A stretch of DNA of 64,000 nucleotides from an uncultured Bacilli bacterium (lineage in GTDB: Bacteria > Bacillota_I > Bacilli_A > RF39 > UBA660), in contig CAKOOR010000003.1 of the NCBI GenBank assembly GCA_934098505.1, forward strand, positions 1 to 64,000. Reading direction: 5' to 3'. Both the position numbers and the translations under genes were made by a program. Of the stretch, positions 52,741 to 61,972 are shown piece after piece. How positions within the stretch are numbered: position 1 is the first letter of the stretch; every line of letters begins with the position of its first letter. The notes beneath the pieces were generated by a model, which worked only from the letters and a program-made list of their open reading frames with translations, was not told the origin of the DNA and searched no databases.

Positions 52741-54966
52741 ATGCTTATTTTTAAGGCTTTTGGTCAAAATATATTAACAGATGCTTTGTCAAAAATATTT
52801 GGAAAAATTTTGCGAACTATTTTTTTGGCATTTGATAGCATTATTTATGCTTTAATTAGTTATTTATACAAAATTTTTACTTTTTTGAGTCAAGTAAGGC
52901 TATTCGAAAATGACAGAATGAAAGATTTAGCTAATAGAATGTATATTATTATCGGAGTAGTATCATTATTTTTAGTTGCCTATGCTTTAATTAGTGCAAT
53001 AATAAATCCTGATAACGCTACAAAGGGTAAAAATTCTTCTTTTTCTGGGATAATAAAAAATATTATTTTTGCTATAATAGGGATAGCGTTGGTACCAACC
53101 ATATTTTCTTATGCTTATGAATTTCAAAGAAGAGTTTTATGTGATAATGTTATAGCTAAATTTTTTGCTGTTGCTCCAGGTACAGTAAGTGAAGGAACTG
53201 ACTTTTCAAGTGAAATGGCCGTTACATTATTTCAAAGTTTCTATTATGTAAAGTCAACCGATGAAAATAATGTTGAAGCAAGTAGCAATGTTTATGAAGG
53301 TATAACTTCAGATGATGGTGATATGAATCTTAATGAAGCCTTTAATTCTGTTAAAGAAGATCAAAAATCATTATTTGAGGCATTAGGAAATTTTGATGAT
53401 GCCTTTGACGATGGAAAATTAGGTTATTTATATTTAGTTTCTACGGTAGCAGGTTTGTATTGTGCTTATGTCTTGCTTGGTTTTGTTATTGACATAGCAG
53501 TAAGAGCTGTAAAACTATCATATCTTCAAGTTATTGCCCCTTTGCCAATCATGACATTGGTTTTGCCAAATCAGAAGAAAGTTTTTGACAATTGGCTAAA
53601 AAAGACGACGTCCTGCTTTCTTGAGGTATTTGTAAGAGTAATTGCAATAACATTTGCAGCATACGCCGTTCGATATTTACCAGAATATGTTTTTGGTGGA
53701 GATATGCAAACGTGTGGTGAAGGTATTACAGGTGTAGTTTTATTACTAACTAAAGCAGCATTTATAATCGGTATTTTTGGCTTCTTAAAACAAGCTCCTA
53801 AATTAATCGGAGAATTAATTCCGGGATTTGATAGCAAAGGATTTAAACTTGGATTTAAAGATTCATTTGCAGAAGTTGGTGGATTTAGAGCTCTTGGCGC
53901 TGCTGGTGGTTTTGCTTCATCAGCGGCTAAAAATGCAGCAATTTCTGGTTCTAGAGCATTTCAAAATGCTAAACAAAATTACAATCAAAAGCCAGGCTTT
54001 GGTAGACTTCTAAGCGGGACTTTAGCAACTGTGGCTGGAGGTGCAGCTGGTGCGGTAACTGGTGGTTTAAAGGGTGGCTATAAAGGTTTTAGTGGTGCTA
54101 AAGATGCCAAAAAATGGTCAGACAGTAAAAGCGCAGCTGACAAAGCAGCTGAAGAAGTAATAGAAGAAAGATTGACAAAAGACGAATGGGATGATATTCA
54201 CAATGACGGCAAGTGGATGTGGAGTTTAAGAGGACATGGAAAAGAAGCATTAAATAAAGTAAAAGAATTTGCATCTACAGACGAAGCAAAATATTCTCAT
54301 TTAAAAAAATCAATGGATAAAATATCCAAAGTTACTGATGCTAAAAAAGCGCTTCTAGATGCTGCGGGCAATGTTGTAACTAAAAACGAAGGAAGTTTTG
54401 TTATAAGTGACTTTGAATTTAAAGATAGTGATGGTAATGTTAGAACTGTTTCAAATAACGGTGAATCAATAGCTACTCTCAGAAAACTTGCTGAACATCA
54501 GGCTGAAGTTGCCAAAAGAACAGGCTCAATTTCAGATATGAAACTAGCCACATCTATGGAAAATCAATTAGATGCTGCTATCAAGTCTGCGAGATCTAAA
54601 GTTATTTCTGGTGAAATAGGTACATATACAGGACCTGATAATAAGCAACACGTAGATGCTGAAGTTTATAAGGCAACTCGAACATTAAATTCTGCCTTAA
54701 CGGAAAATCAAAACGAAATATTAAATCATCTTGGCTATGAATTAGGTACAGTGGAGTATAATGCGGCAGTAAATGCAATTAACAATACATTAAAATATAA
54801 AATTACTAGTGATGATCCATCACAATTTATAAATTTAGGCAATATTATAAATGATAAAAAAAGCGGATTGTCTACATTTATCGATACTTCTAAGAAAAAT
54901 GTTAGTGCAGAAACAAATGACTTAGCAAATAAAATTCAGCAAAAAAATGATAATGGTAAGAAATAA
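52741..54966 (+). CDS. VirB6/TrbL-like polytopic membrane protein
   Basis: This 741-residue protein has about six to eight TM segments in its first half (residues about 15-365) and a long soluble C-terminal region of about 350 residues rich in Ala, Lys and Gly (GGFASSAAKNAAISGSRAF; TVAGGAAGAVTGGLKGGYKGF). This is the plan of VirB6/TrbL/conjugation channel proteins in Gram-positive T4SS. ATG 52741 follows GTGAGGTGAAAGG. It stands between the pilin-like and PrgI-like genes, where VirB6 is common. The assignment is by layout. Confidence 0.7.
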   Translation: MLIFKAFGQNILTDALSKIFGKILRTIFLAFDSIIYALISYLYKIFTFLSQVRLFENDRMKDLANRMYIIIGVVSLFLVAYALISAIINPDNATKGKNSSFSGIIKNIIFAIIGIALVPTIFSYAYEFQRRVLCDNVIAKFFAVAPGTVSEGTDFSSEMAVTLFQSFYYVKSTDENNVEASSNVYEGITSDDGDMNLNEAFNSVKEDQKSLFEALGNFDDAFDDGKLGYLYLVSTVAGLYCAYVLLGFVIDIAVRAVKLSYLQVIAPLPIMTLVLPNQKKVFDNWLKKTTSCFLEVFVRVIAITFAAYAVRYLPEYVFGGDMQTCGEGITGVVLLLTKAAFIIGIFGFLKQAPKLIGELIPGFDSKGFKLGFKDSFAEVGGFRALGAAGGFASSAAKNAAISGSRAFQNAKQNYNQKPGFGRLLSGTLATVAGGAAGAVTGGLKGGYKGFSGAKDAKKWSDSKSAADKAAEEVIEERLTKDEWDDIHNDGKWMWSLRGHGKEALNKVKEFASTDEAKYSHLKKSMDKISKVTDAKKALLDAAGNVVTKNEGSFVISDFEFKDSDGNVRTVSNNGESIATLRKLAEHQAEVAKRTGSISDMKLATSMENQLDAAIKSARSKVISGEIGTYTGPDNKQHVDAEVYKATRTLNSALTENQNEILNHLGYELGTVEYNAAVNAINNTLKYKITSDDPSQFINLGNIINDKKSGLSTFIDTSKKNVSAETNDLANKIQQKNDNGKK

Positions 54967-54983
54967 ATAAGGAGGAATAAGAT

Positions 54984-55313
54984 TTGGATAATTATTTAAT
55001 ACCAGCTAACTCAAAGAAATCTCAGTTAATATTTAATTTCTTTACAGTTATGGATTTAATAGTGTTTAGTATAGGAGCATTATTTACAATAATACTACTT
55101 GTATCGTTTGAAACTAATAATTTATATATTATACTACTTGAGTGTGCTCCTTTACTTATTTCTGGGTTTTTGGTAATGCCGGTAATGCATTATCACAATA
55201 TGATGACATTTCTAGGTAATATATTTGCATTCTTCTTTAATCAAAGAATGTTTAGATGGAAAGGTTGGTGTGTTAAAGATGGCTATGGTCGAGAAGACAA
55301 ATGGAATCAATAA
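54984..55313 (+). CDS. PrgI/VirB3-like membrane protein
   Basis: This 109-residue protein begins at TTG 54984 after AAGGAGGAATAAGAT. It opens MDNYLIPANSKKSQLIFNFF and has two TM helices (about 24-42 and 45-66) and a C-terminal FRWKGWCVKDGYGREDKWN. This fits the PrgI family, the VirB3 equivalent of Gram-positive T4SS. Its end overlaps the start of the VirB4 N-terminal gene. Confidence 0.75.
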   Translation: MDNYLIPANSKKSQLIFNFFTVMDLIVFSIGALFTIILLVSFETNNLYIILLECAPLLISGFLVMPVMHYHNMMTFLGNIFAFFFNQRMFRWKGWCVKDGYGREDKWNQ

Positions 55314-55842
55314 ATATTGTGAAGATTGGTTACCTGTTAAAAATATAACAAATGGAATGATCCAATTAGAAAATGGATATTTTGTTTGTGGAATTAAAGT
55401 AGAACCCAAAAACATCTTTATCCTAGATGAAGGAGCTAGAAATAATGTTATAGTTCAATTAAGAAATTTCTATAATACAATAGATTTTGAGTTCTGGATG
55501 ATAATTGCTGATAGACCAGTTGATATAAACTTATATTTAGCCCAATTACAAGTTTTATATAATAAAACGACCAATAATGTTACAAGAAAATTAATTATGC
55601 AAGACATAAATAAAGCTAATGCCTTTATGGGAGCAGAATATAATGTTGTTGATACTGAATATTTCTTCTTATTTAAAGAAAAGAGAATGGATTTGATTCA
55701 AAAGAAGCTAAGAACATTAATGAGTGGATTAGCTAACTGTGGTTTAAATTCAATGCAAGTATCAAATGGCGATTTAAGAATGATTTTAGATAACTTCTTA
55801 AATGGTGGCAAACAAACTAATTTTGGGACGGTGATGTTTTAA
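55279..55842 (+). CDS. VirB4-type ATPase, N-terminal part encoded separately
   Basis: This 187-residue protein corresponds to the first part of VirB4/TraC-type ATPases: DWLPVKNITNGMIQLENGYFVCGIKVEPKNIF, then RNFYNTIDFEFWMIIADRPVDINLYLAQLQ and EYFFLFKEKRMDLIQKKLRTLMSGLANCGL. It has no nucleotide-binding motif. It overlaps the PrgI-like gene, and its stop overlaps the ATG of the ATPase gene (TAATG). Most VirB4 proteins have this part fused. ATG 55279 is favoured over a longer frame. Confidence 0.7.
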   Translation: MAMVEKTNGINKYCEDWLPVKNITNGMIQLENGYFVCGIKVEPKNIFILDEGARNNVIVQLRNFYNTIDFEFWMIIADRPVDINLYLAQLQVLYNKTTNNVTRKLIMQDINKANAFMGAEYNVVDTEYFFLFKEKRMDLIQKKLRTLMSGLANCGLNSMQVSNGDLRMILDNFLNGGKQTNFGTVMF

Positions 55843-57629
55843 TGCTAAATATTAAAAGTGAATTAGCGCCAAAAGGCATGAAATTTGATATTACAGATTT
55901 TATGATAAGTGGCAAATATTGTACAATATTTACAGTTGTTAGCTTTCCAAAATACATTTCACCAGGTTACCTTTCAGATCTTTCTAACATTGCAGGTGTT
56001 AAAGTTGTTGCAAAGCATATTCCGCTTGAATTTTCTACTATGCAAAAAATGATTAACAAAGAAATTGCTGATTTAAAGCAAAGATATCAAAATGAAAAAG
56101 ATAGAACCATTCAAGAAAGAATTAGACAAGACTATGAATCATTAGAACAATTTGTTCAAATGCTTGCAGCTACTCAATCTAGGGTCTTTGATTTTCAATT
56201 GCACTTGATGGTAATGGGTGATTCTAAAGAAGATTTAGAAAATAAAAAAATGAACGTTAGAAGTTTCTTGGATGCTATGGGGATGCAAGGAATTCAACTT
56301 ATGTTTGAACAAGAGAAAGTTCTTAAATCAATACTACCAATATTTCCAAAACAAGATGTTGAAGATAGAATTGGTACACCAATTCCAAGTCCAACTATTG
56401 CAGCCATGTATCCATTTATCTTTGATAGCGTAAAAGATGTTGGCAACTCAACATTATTTGGCGTTGATTATTCTGGTGGTGTTGTTCTATTTAATCAATT
56501 CTTATACCAAGTAAAAAAAGAACATAATAGAAATAACGGTAATATGATAATTTTAGGTACTTCTGGTTCTGGTAAATCAACCGCCGCTAAACTATTACTT
56601 CGTAGTCATATCCGCAATGGTTATAAGGTAGTTGCCATTGATCCAGAAGGCGAATTAGAAGATATGGCTAGATTCCTAGGTGGAGATTTCTTAGACTTAG
56701 GTAAAGGTGGCCAATTTGGAATGATTAATCCACTTGAAGTAGTACTAGATGCTGATGAAGAAGATATTGCTCAAGGTTTAGGGTATACCATTTTAACAAG
56801 AGCTATTCAATCCCAAAAAGCTTTTATGAAGTATTATTCACCAGAAATTGAAGAAGATGTCTTAACAATGTTTAGTGAAATTGTACAGGATACTTATAAA
56901 AGATTTAAAATCGATTTTAACACTGATTTTACTAAATTAACTAGTAATGACTATCCAACTTTTGATGACTTATATGCAACTATTCGTGGTAGATTATTAT
57001 CGATGCCAGATAAAACTAGAGAAAAAGATGTTCTAGAAAGATTAGAGCTTAAAATTAGACCATTTACCAATGAATTAAGATATTATTTTAATGGTCATAC
57101 TACTTTAAATATTAATAGTGAATTTATCGTCTTCAATATAAGAGATTTAATGAATAGTGATGATAACATTAGAAATGCTGTTTTCTTTAATATTTTAAAG
57201 TATGCTTGGGGTCTATGTTTAGATAAATCAGTAACTTCAGTATTATCAGTAGATGAAGCACATGTGTTATTATCGTCAAGGAATGAATTAGGTGCTGAAT
57301 TTTTAGCACAAATTCAACGTCGTAGTCGTAAATATAATAGCGGCACTATTATAATTACTCAACAACCAACGGATTTTGCAGCTCCAAATTTAATTATGCA
57401 TGGTAAAGCAATATTTGATAACGCCTCATATTACTTAGTTATGGGTTTAAAGAAACAAGCAGTTGATGACTTGTCGTTATTAATAGATTTAAATGAAGCA
57501 GAAAAAAACAATATTAAATACTATAACCAAGGCCAAGGTTTATTCATATGCGGATCAAGACGTATGCAAATATACGTAATATGCACCAATGAAGAACTTG
57601 ATTCATTTGGTTCTGGTGGTGGATTATAA
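55842..57629 (+). CDS. VirB4-type conjugation/secretion ATPase
   Basis: This 595-residue AAA+ ATPase of the VirB4/TrsE family powers T4SS assembly and substrate transfer. Walker A GTSGSGKSTAAKLLL is near residue 239, VVAIDPEGELEDMARFLGGDF near 263, Walker B VLSVDEAHVLLSSR near 467, and the arginine-rich IQRRSRKYNSGTIIITQQPTDF near 487. It begins mid-way through what is usually the VirB4 N-terminal domain, the rest being the preceding gene. Translational coupling joins the two. Confidence 0.88.
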   Translation: MLNIKSELAPKGMKFDITDFMISGKYCTIFTVVSFPKYISPGYLSDLSNIAGVKVVAKHIPLEFSTMQKMINKEIADLKQRYQNEKDRTIQERIRQDYESLEQFVQMLAATQSRVFDFQLHLMVMGDSKEDLENKKMNVRSFLDAMGMQGIQLMFEQEKVLKSILPIFPKQDVEDRIGTPIPSPTIAAMYPFIFDSVKDVGNSTLFGVDYSGGVVLFNQFLYQVKKEHNRNNGNMIILGTSGSGKSTAAKLLLRSHIRNGYKVVAIDPEGELEDMARFLGGDFLDLGKGGQFGMINPLEVVLDADEEDIAQGLGYTILTRAIQSQKAFMKYYSPEIEEDVLTMFSEIVQDTYKRFKIDFNTDFTKLTSNDYPTFDDLYATIRGRLLSMPDKTREKDVLERLELKIRPFTNELRYYFNGHTTLNINSEFIVFNIRDLMNSDDNIRNAVFFNILKYAWGLCLDKSVTSVLSVDEAHVLLSSRNELGAEFLAQIQRRSRKYNSGTIIITQQPTDFAAPNLIMHGKAIFDNASYYLVMGLKKQAVDDLSLLIDLNEAEKNNIKYYNQGQGLFICGSRRMQIYVICTNEELDSFGSGGGL

Positions 57630-57697
57630 AAAGTGGTTTTTACTGCTTTTTTTTAATAATTATGATAAAATAAAGTGGAAATAAGGCGGTGAAGTAA

Positions 57698-60463
57698 ATG
57701 CAAGATAATAGTCAAAATGAACAAGTTAAACAAAATGCTAATAGTCAGAATAAAACTGAACCAATTGAGAATATCACCCAGCATCAATCATCACAAGTAC
57801 CTTTGCCAAATAATGCTTATAATAAGGCAAATGTAAATAAAAATCCTGCCTCTGCAAATTTGCCACAAGGAAATACTACTGAAAACAATGACTTAACAGC
57901 TATTAATCAAAATCAATTGTCACAAAATAAGTCAACTAATTTACAGCCAAGTAATTATAATCATCAATTACCTGACAACGATACTGAATTACCAAATACA
58001 AATAAAAAACCGATTGAAAAAAAGCAAGGGAATGCTACTACCGCTAATTCAAAAAGTGATAGTAATACTTCTGAATCTGCAACCACAACAAATGATACTC
58101 AAAATAGTTCTCCAAAATTAGCCGATTTTAATAATAAAAAGGAAAAAAATAATTATTTAAATCCAAAATCAGCAACCAAAAATCCATCACGCAATAATTT
58201 TAACAATATATCCCGTAAACATAGTAAGCATGGAAAAAGTGAAACCGATGATGATGGTGTGGAAAACGATGAAGAAAAAGAACTCAAGCGTCGAAATCAT
58301 CTTTCAAAGCCAACTTTAAAAGATAGGGTTTTGAATAAAACTAAAAATAATTTAAATTCCAAAAATGAAAATAATGAAGAAGAAACTGAAGAAGAACAAT
58401 CCTCTGGTGAGCAAATAACAGGTGCTTTGGGTAGCTTTATTAAGCAGAAAATAATCATTTTAGTCGTATCAAATCTTGGCGTTTTTGCTATTGTCTTTCT
58501 TGTTGCAATAATTGCTGTCATATTAATAACTGCAAATAATGGTGGATTTGCCTCTGAAGATGGAAAAACATTATGCTATGTTGCAACTAAATGTCAAACG
58601 ATAATTGTAAAAAATGGCGAAGACGAAAAATCATACAGTTTAGATGAATTCATTTCTGGTGCAATAGTTAATTATTATACGAAAGACCTGTTTCTTAATG
58701 ACCTTTTAGGAAACAAAGATAACATGTATAAAGCCCTTGGTGTAATAATTCACTCGGATATAGTATATTACTCAAATACGAATGATAGTGCTGGCACATG
58801 TACAATAACCGATGATAACAGATTTAAAGATATTTATATTCCAAACGAAGATACATCGAACAATACAAACAGTTCTGGTGGTAATGACCAAGCAAGCGAA
58901 AATGATAGTGGAAATGGTACTACTGAATCTAATTCAACTTCTCAAGATGATGTAGTAGATAATTCAAAATATGATGTTAATAATATTACAGATGAAGAAA
59001 TAGAAGAAGCAATTCAGCAAGCATCAAGATTAAAAAAATATTACGAAAAGGCCAAAACAAATGTTGAAAGTGTACGCAACATGATGGTAATTGGTTACTC
59101 AAAAGATAGTGATTTATATTACGATGGTTATGAAGCAAAACTTTACGGAGTTAATGCAAAATCAAATTATCAAGATATAATAAAAGATTACTTGCCGTTA
59201 GATGATTCTATGAAAGCAGACGACAAACAAATAGTGTATCCAATTTGTAACTTTAATGATTCATCTAACAATGGTGGTACTAATAGTGGTGGCACTGATA
59301 TTGGAACAATAGTTATAAATAATATATGTTCACAAGTAGTAGTAACCGACAATATGGTTGGCAAAGTGGCAGGTCATTCAGAAGATTATTCAGGTGTTTA
59401 TTCATATAATCAATTTATTGAGGGAGTAGTTGCAAATGAAACAGGATATGGTTGGAATAAATATCCAGATATCTTAAAAGCTCATGCTGTAGCAGCTAGA
59501 ACTTATTTTTACAATACGGTAAAAAGTGGCTCTAAATATGGTAGCATAGATGGAAATACTTGTTATTTTACTACAAGTACTTATAGCATGGGCTTTAAAA
59601 AAAATACCGATTCAGCAATTACACAAGCCGTTAATGAAACCTCTGGAGAATATATTATGGTTAATGGACAAATTTCTAAAGAAGCAAGATGGGATGCTTT
59701 TGGGTATTCTAGTAAAGATGATAATTATTACACTCTTAGACAAAAAGGATTAAAAATTCCTGTTAATTGGATTGAAAGTAGAATTTCTAAAGAAACAATA
59801 GCCTATGATAATAAACACAGCCATGGTGCCGGAATGAGCCAATGGGGAGCAGCATACTTAGTAATTGCTCAAAATAAGACTTACAAGGATGTAATTAAAT
59901 TCTTTTATGATGCGGATATAGCTAAAGTTACAGATGGCTATATTATGCCAATAAACACAATTACTATGATAACAGGAGAATTAAGCGTAGGGTATTGCGC
60001 AAGCAAATATTATCACTCTGGTTTAGATTTTGCTGCTCCAGCTGGAACACCAGTATATGCTGCAACATCAGGAGTTATAGAAAAAGAGTATTATTATACA
60101 TATCAATGTTTACCAGAATATTATGATAAAGAAAAAACAAAACGCAATCCCCATTATGATGACTGCGTAAAGGGACATGCAAATTACGCCGATAACAGTG
60201 CTGGTCAAGGATTTAAAATTAAAAATGATGATGGCACTTATAGTTTATATTTTCACTTTAGTAAAAAAGAAAATCTTCATAAAGGTGATAGAGTAACAGC
60301 TGGTCAAAAAATTGGTGAAGTAGGTACAACCGGAAAATCTACTGGTAACCATTTACACTATGAAATGCGTCCAACATCAACAGGAAAACCTCTTGAGCCA
60401 AGAAATTATTTACCTATGGGAGGGTATAGTATATGCCACAACAATCCAAATTATACGGGCTAA
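57698..60463 (+). CDS. SpoIID plus M23 peptidoglycan hydrolase of the secretion locus
   Basis: This 921-residue protein has a hydrophilic Asn/Gln-rich N-terminus (about 1-245), one TM helix (about 251-278), a Ser/Asn-rich linker and coiled stretch (about 380-470), a SpoIID domain (about 543-745) with the Glu in FIEGVVANETGYGW and HSHGAGMSQWGA, and a C-terminal LytM/M23 domain (about 763-901) with zinc ligands in HSGLDFAAPAGTP and GNHLHYEMR. SpoIID cuts glycan strands and M23 cuts peptides, so together they could open the wall for the T4SS, the task of VirB1. Both catalytic sets look intact. Confidence 0.85.
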   Translation: MQDNSQNEQVKQNANSQNKTEPIENITQHQSSQVPLPNNAYNKANVNKNPASANLPQGNTTENNDLTAINQNQLSQNKSTNLQPSNYNHQLPDNDTELPNTNKKPIEKKQGNATTANSKSDSNTSESATTTNDTQNSSPKLADFNNKKEKNNYLNPKSATKNPSRNNFNNISRKHSKHGKSETDDDGVENDEEKELKRRNHLSKPTLKDRVLNKTKNNLNSKNENNEEETEEEQSSGEQITGALGSFIKQKIIILVVSNLGVFAIVFLVAIIAVILITANNGGFASEDGKTLCYVATKCQTIIVKNGEDEKSYSLDEFISGAIVNYYTKDLFLNDLLGNKDNMYKALGVIIHSDIVYYSNTNDSAGTCTITDDNRFKDIYIPNEDTSNNTNSSGGNDQASENDSGNGTTESNSTSQDDVVDNSKYDVNNITDEEIEEAIQQASRLKKYYEKAKTNVESVRNMMVIGYSKDSDLYYDGYEAKLYGVNAKSNYQDIIKDYLPLDDSMKADDKQIVYPICNFNDSSNNGGTNSGGTDIGTIVINNICSQVVVTDNMVGKVAGHSEDYSGVYSYNQFIEGVVANETGYGWNKYPDILKAHAVAARTYFYNTVKSGSKYGSIDGNTCYFTTSTYSMGFKKNTDSAITQAVNETSGEYIMVNGQISKEARWDAFGYSSKDDNYYTLRQKGLKIPVNWIESRISKETIAYDNKHSHGAGMSQWGAAYLVIAQNKTYKDVIKFFYDADIAKVTDGYIMPINTITMITGELSVGYCASKYYHSGLDFAAPAGTPVYAATSGVIEKEYYYTYQCLPEYYDKEKTKRNPHYDDCVKGHANYADNSAGQGFKIKNDDGTYSLYFHFSKKENLHKGDRVTAGQKIGEVGTTGKSTGNHLHYEMRPTSTGKPLEPRNYLPMGGYSICHNNPNYTG

Positions 60464-61158
60464 TTATTTTACTTTCAATAATTATATTGAGCGGATGTGA
60501 AGCTAGTTATACAATAACTATTGATAAAAATAATGTAAATGAAAAAATTGAAGTATTAGATAATGTTAGTAGCAATAGAACTGTAACTGATGTAATGGAA
60601 AATTATAAAAAACAATATCCGGTGTACTCTAATCAAGATTGGGTTGAAGCTGATTATAGTAGAGTAGACGGTGAAGAATATTATAATCAAACTTATAGTA
60701 TCGATGATAATGGATATCACTTATTCTATGAATATACCTATCCAATCGAAAAATATAAAGACGCTAATTCCATAAATTATAATTATAATTATAAAGATAT
60801 TACATACAAAGACAATATATTAAAAATAGCTATTGGTGCTACTAACAACAGAATGAAATATGTTAATGATTTTACAAATCTTACAGTTAATGTAATAACC
60901 GATTATATTGTTTTAAATAATAATGCTGATTCAGTAATTGGCAATAGATATATCTGGTATATAAATAAAAACAATAATGATGAAAAGAGAATTAATTTTG
61001 AAGTAGACTTATCAAAGACTCAAAGTGAAATTGATAAAGAAGAAAAGATAAAAGAAACAAAAAGCAGATTATTAATACCTTTTTTAGTAATATCACTTAT
61101 AGTATATATAATTATAATTCTTATTATAATTACTAAAAAAAGAAAGAATGAAGGGTAA
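60433..61158 (+). CDS. T4SS-locus lipoprotein 1 with a C-terminal TM anchor
   Basis: This 241-residue protein begins with a signal (YGLIILLSIIILSGC) whose lipobox Cys is near residue 22, followed by an exported Tyr/Asn-rich domain and a C-terminal TM helix (about 214-235) ending KKRKNEG. Both ends are therefore membrane-anchored. It shares NNADSVIGNRYIWYINK with lipoprotein 2. The ATG lies 31 bases inside the end of the hydrolase gene after GGGAGGG. Confidence 0.7.
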   Translation: MPQQSKLYGLIILLSIIILSGCEASYTITIDKNNVNEKIEVLDNVSSNRTVTDVMENYKKQYPVYSNQDWVEADYSRVDGEEYYNQTYSIDDNGYHLFYEYTYPIEKYKDANSINYNYNYKDITYKDNILKIAIGATNNRMKYVNDFTNLTVNVITDYIVLNNNADSVIGNRYIWYINKNNNDEKRINFEVDLSKTQSEIDKEEKIKETKSRLLIPFLVISLIVYIIIILIIITKKRKNEG

Positions 61159-61163
61159 ATTTA

Positions 61164-61922
61164 ATGAAAAATAAAATAAAGTTAATTATTCTTATAATTC
61201 CATTAATCTTATTAAGTTCAGGCTGTACAGCAACATATACTTTAAACATAACAAAGGATAAAATAGAAGAAACTTTGGATATAAAAGAAACTTTTGAACA
61301 AACATACAAAAATGCTTACCTTAATGAAAAAGGCAACCTAGACGGGTTTCAAAATAATTCTACATATTTAAATAAATACGTTAAACAAATGCAAGAAAAA
61401 TATCAAAAATATTATTTAAATAAAGATAACTTTAATCGAGATAATTCATTAAGATTAAATAATTTATACGAAAATGGTTATATTTATTATCTAACTAATA
61501 ATAAAGAATATTCTCAAAAAAATAATTCTTTAATTAACAATCTTATTAAAGATAGCTTAATAATAAATGATAACAATATAATTGTGCATCTAGATAATAT
61601 ACCCACTAAATTTATTGAAAATCTAGATAAAATGAGTATAATAATAACTACTGATTTAACAGTTACTTCTAATAATGCTGATAGTGTTGAAAACAATAAA
61701 TATACATGGAATTATGATAAAACTAATAATTTAAATAAAAGTATTTCTTTATATATTGAAAGATCAAAAGTAAAACAAGAAACCAAAAAAGATAATAACA
61801 AAAAAAATACTAGTAATAAAAAAGATGGTACAGCTTATACTTTAATTATACTTATAGGTTTATATTTAGCGATTATAATTGGTGTAATTAACATATTTAA
61901 TAAAAAGAAAAAATTATTCTAG
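61164..61922 (+). CDS. T4SS-locus lipoprotein 2 with a C-terminal TM anchor
   Basis: This 252-residue paralogue of the preceding protein has the signal IILIIPLILLSSGC with a lipobox Cys, then an exported domain with TTDLTVTSNNADSVENNKYTW (compare lipoprotein 1) and a C-terminal TM (about 224-246) with a basic end. It starts 5 bases after the lipoprotein 1 stop, with GAAGGG upstream. A scaffold for the envelope-spanning machine is plausible; no family was recognised. Confidence 0.7.
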   Translation: MKNKIKLIILIIPLILLSSGCTATYTLNITKDKIEETLDIKETFEQTYKNAYLNEKGNLDGFQNNSTYLNKYVKQMQEKYQKYYLNKDNFNRDNSLRLNNLYENGYIYYLTNNKEYSQKNNSLINNLIKDSLIINDNNIIVHLDNIPTKFIENLDKMSIIITTDLTVTSNNADSVENNKYTWNYDKTNNLNKSISLYIERSKVKQETKKDNNKKNTSNKKDGTAYTLIILIGLYLAIIIGVINIFNKKKKLF

Positions 61923-61972
61923 TAGTATTTTAACTATTATAGTATAATAAACATAGAAATTGGGTGTTGCAA

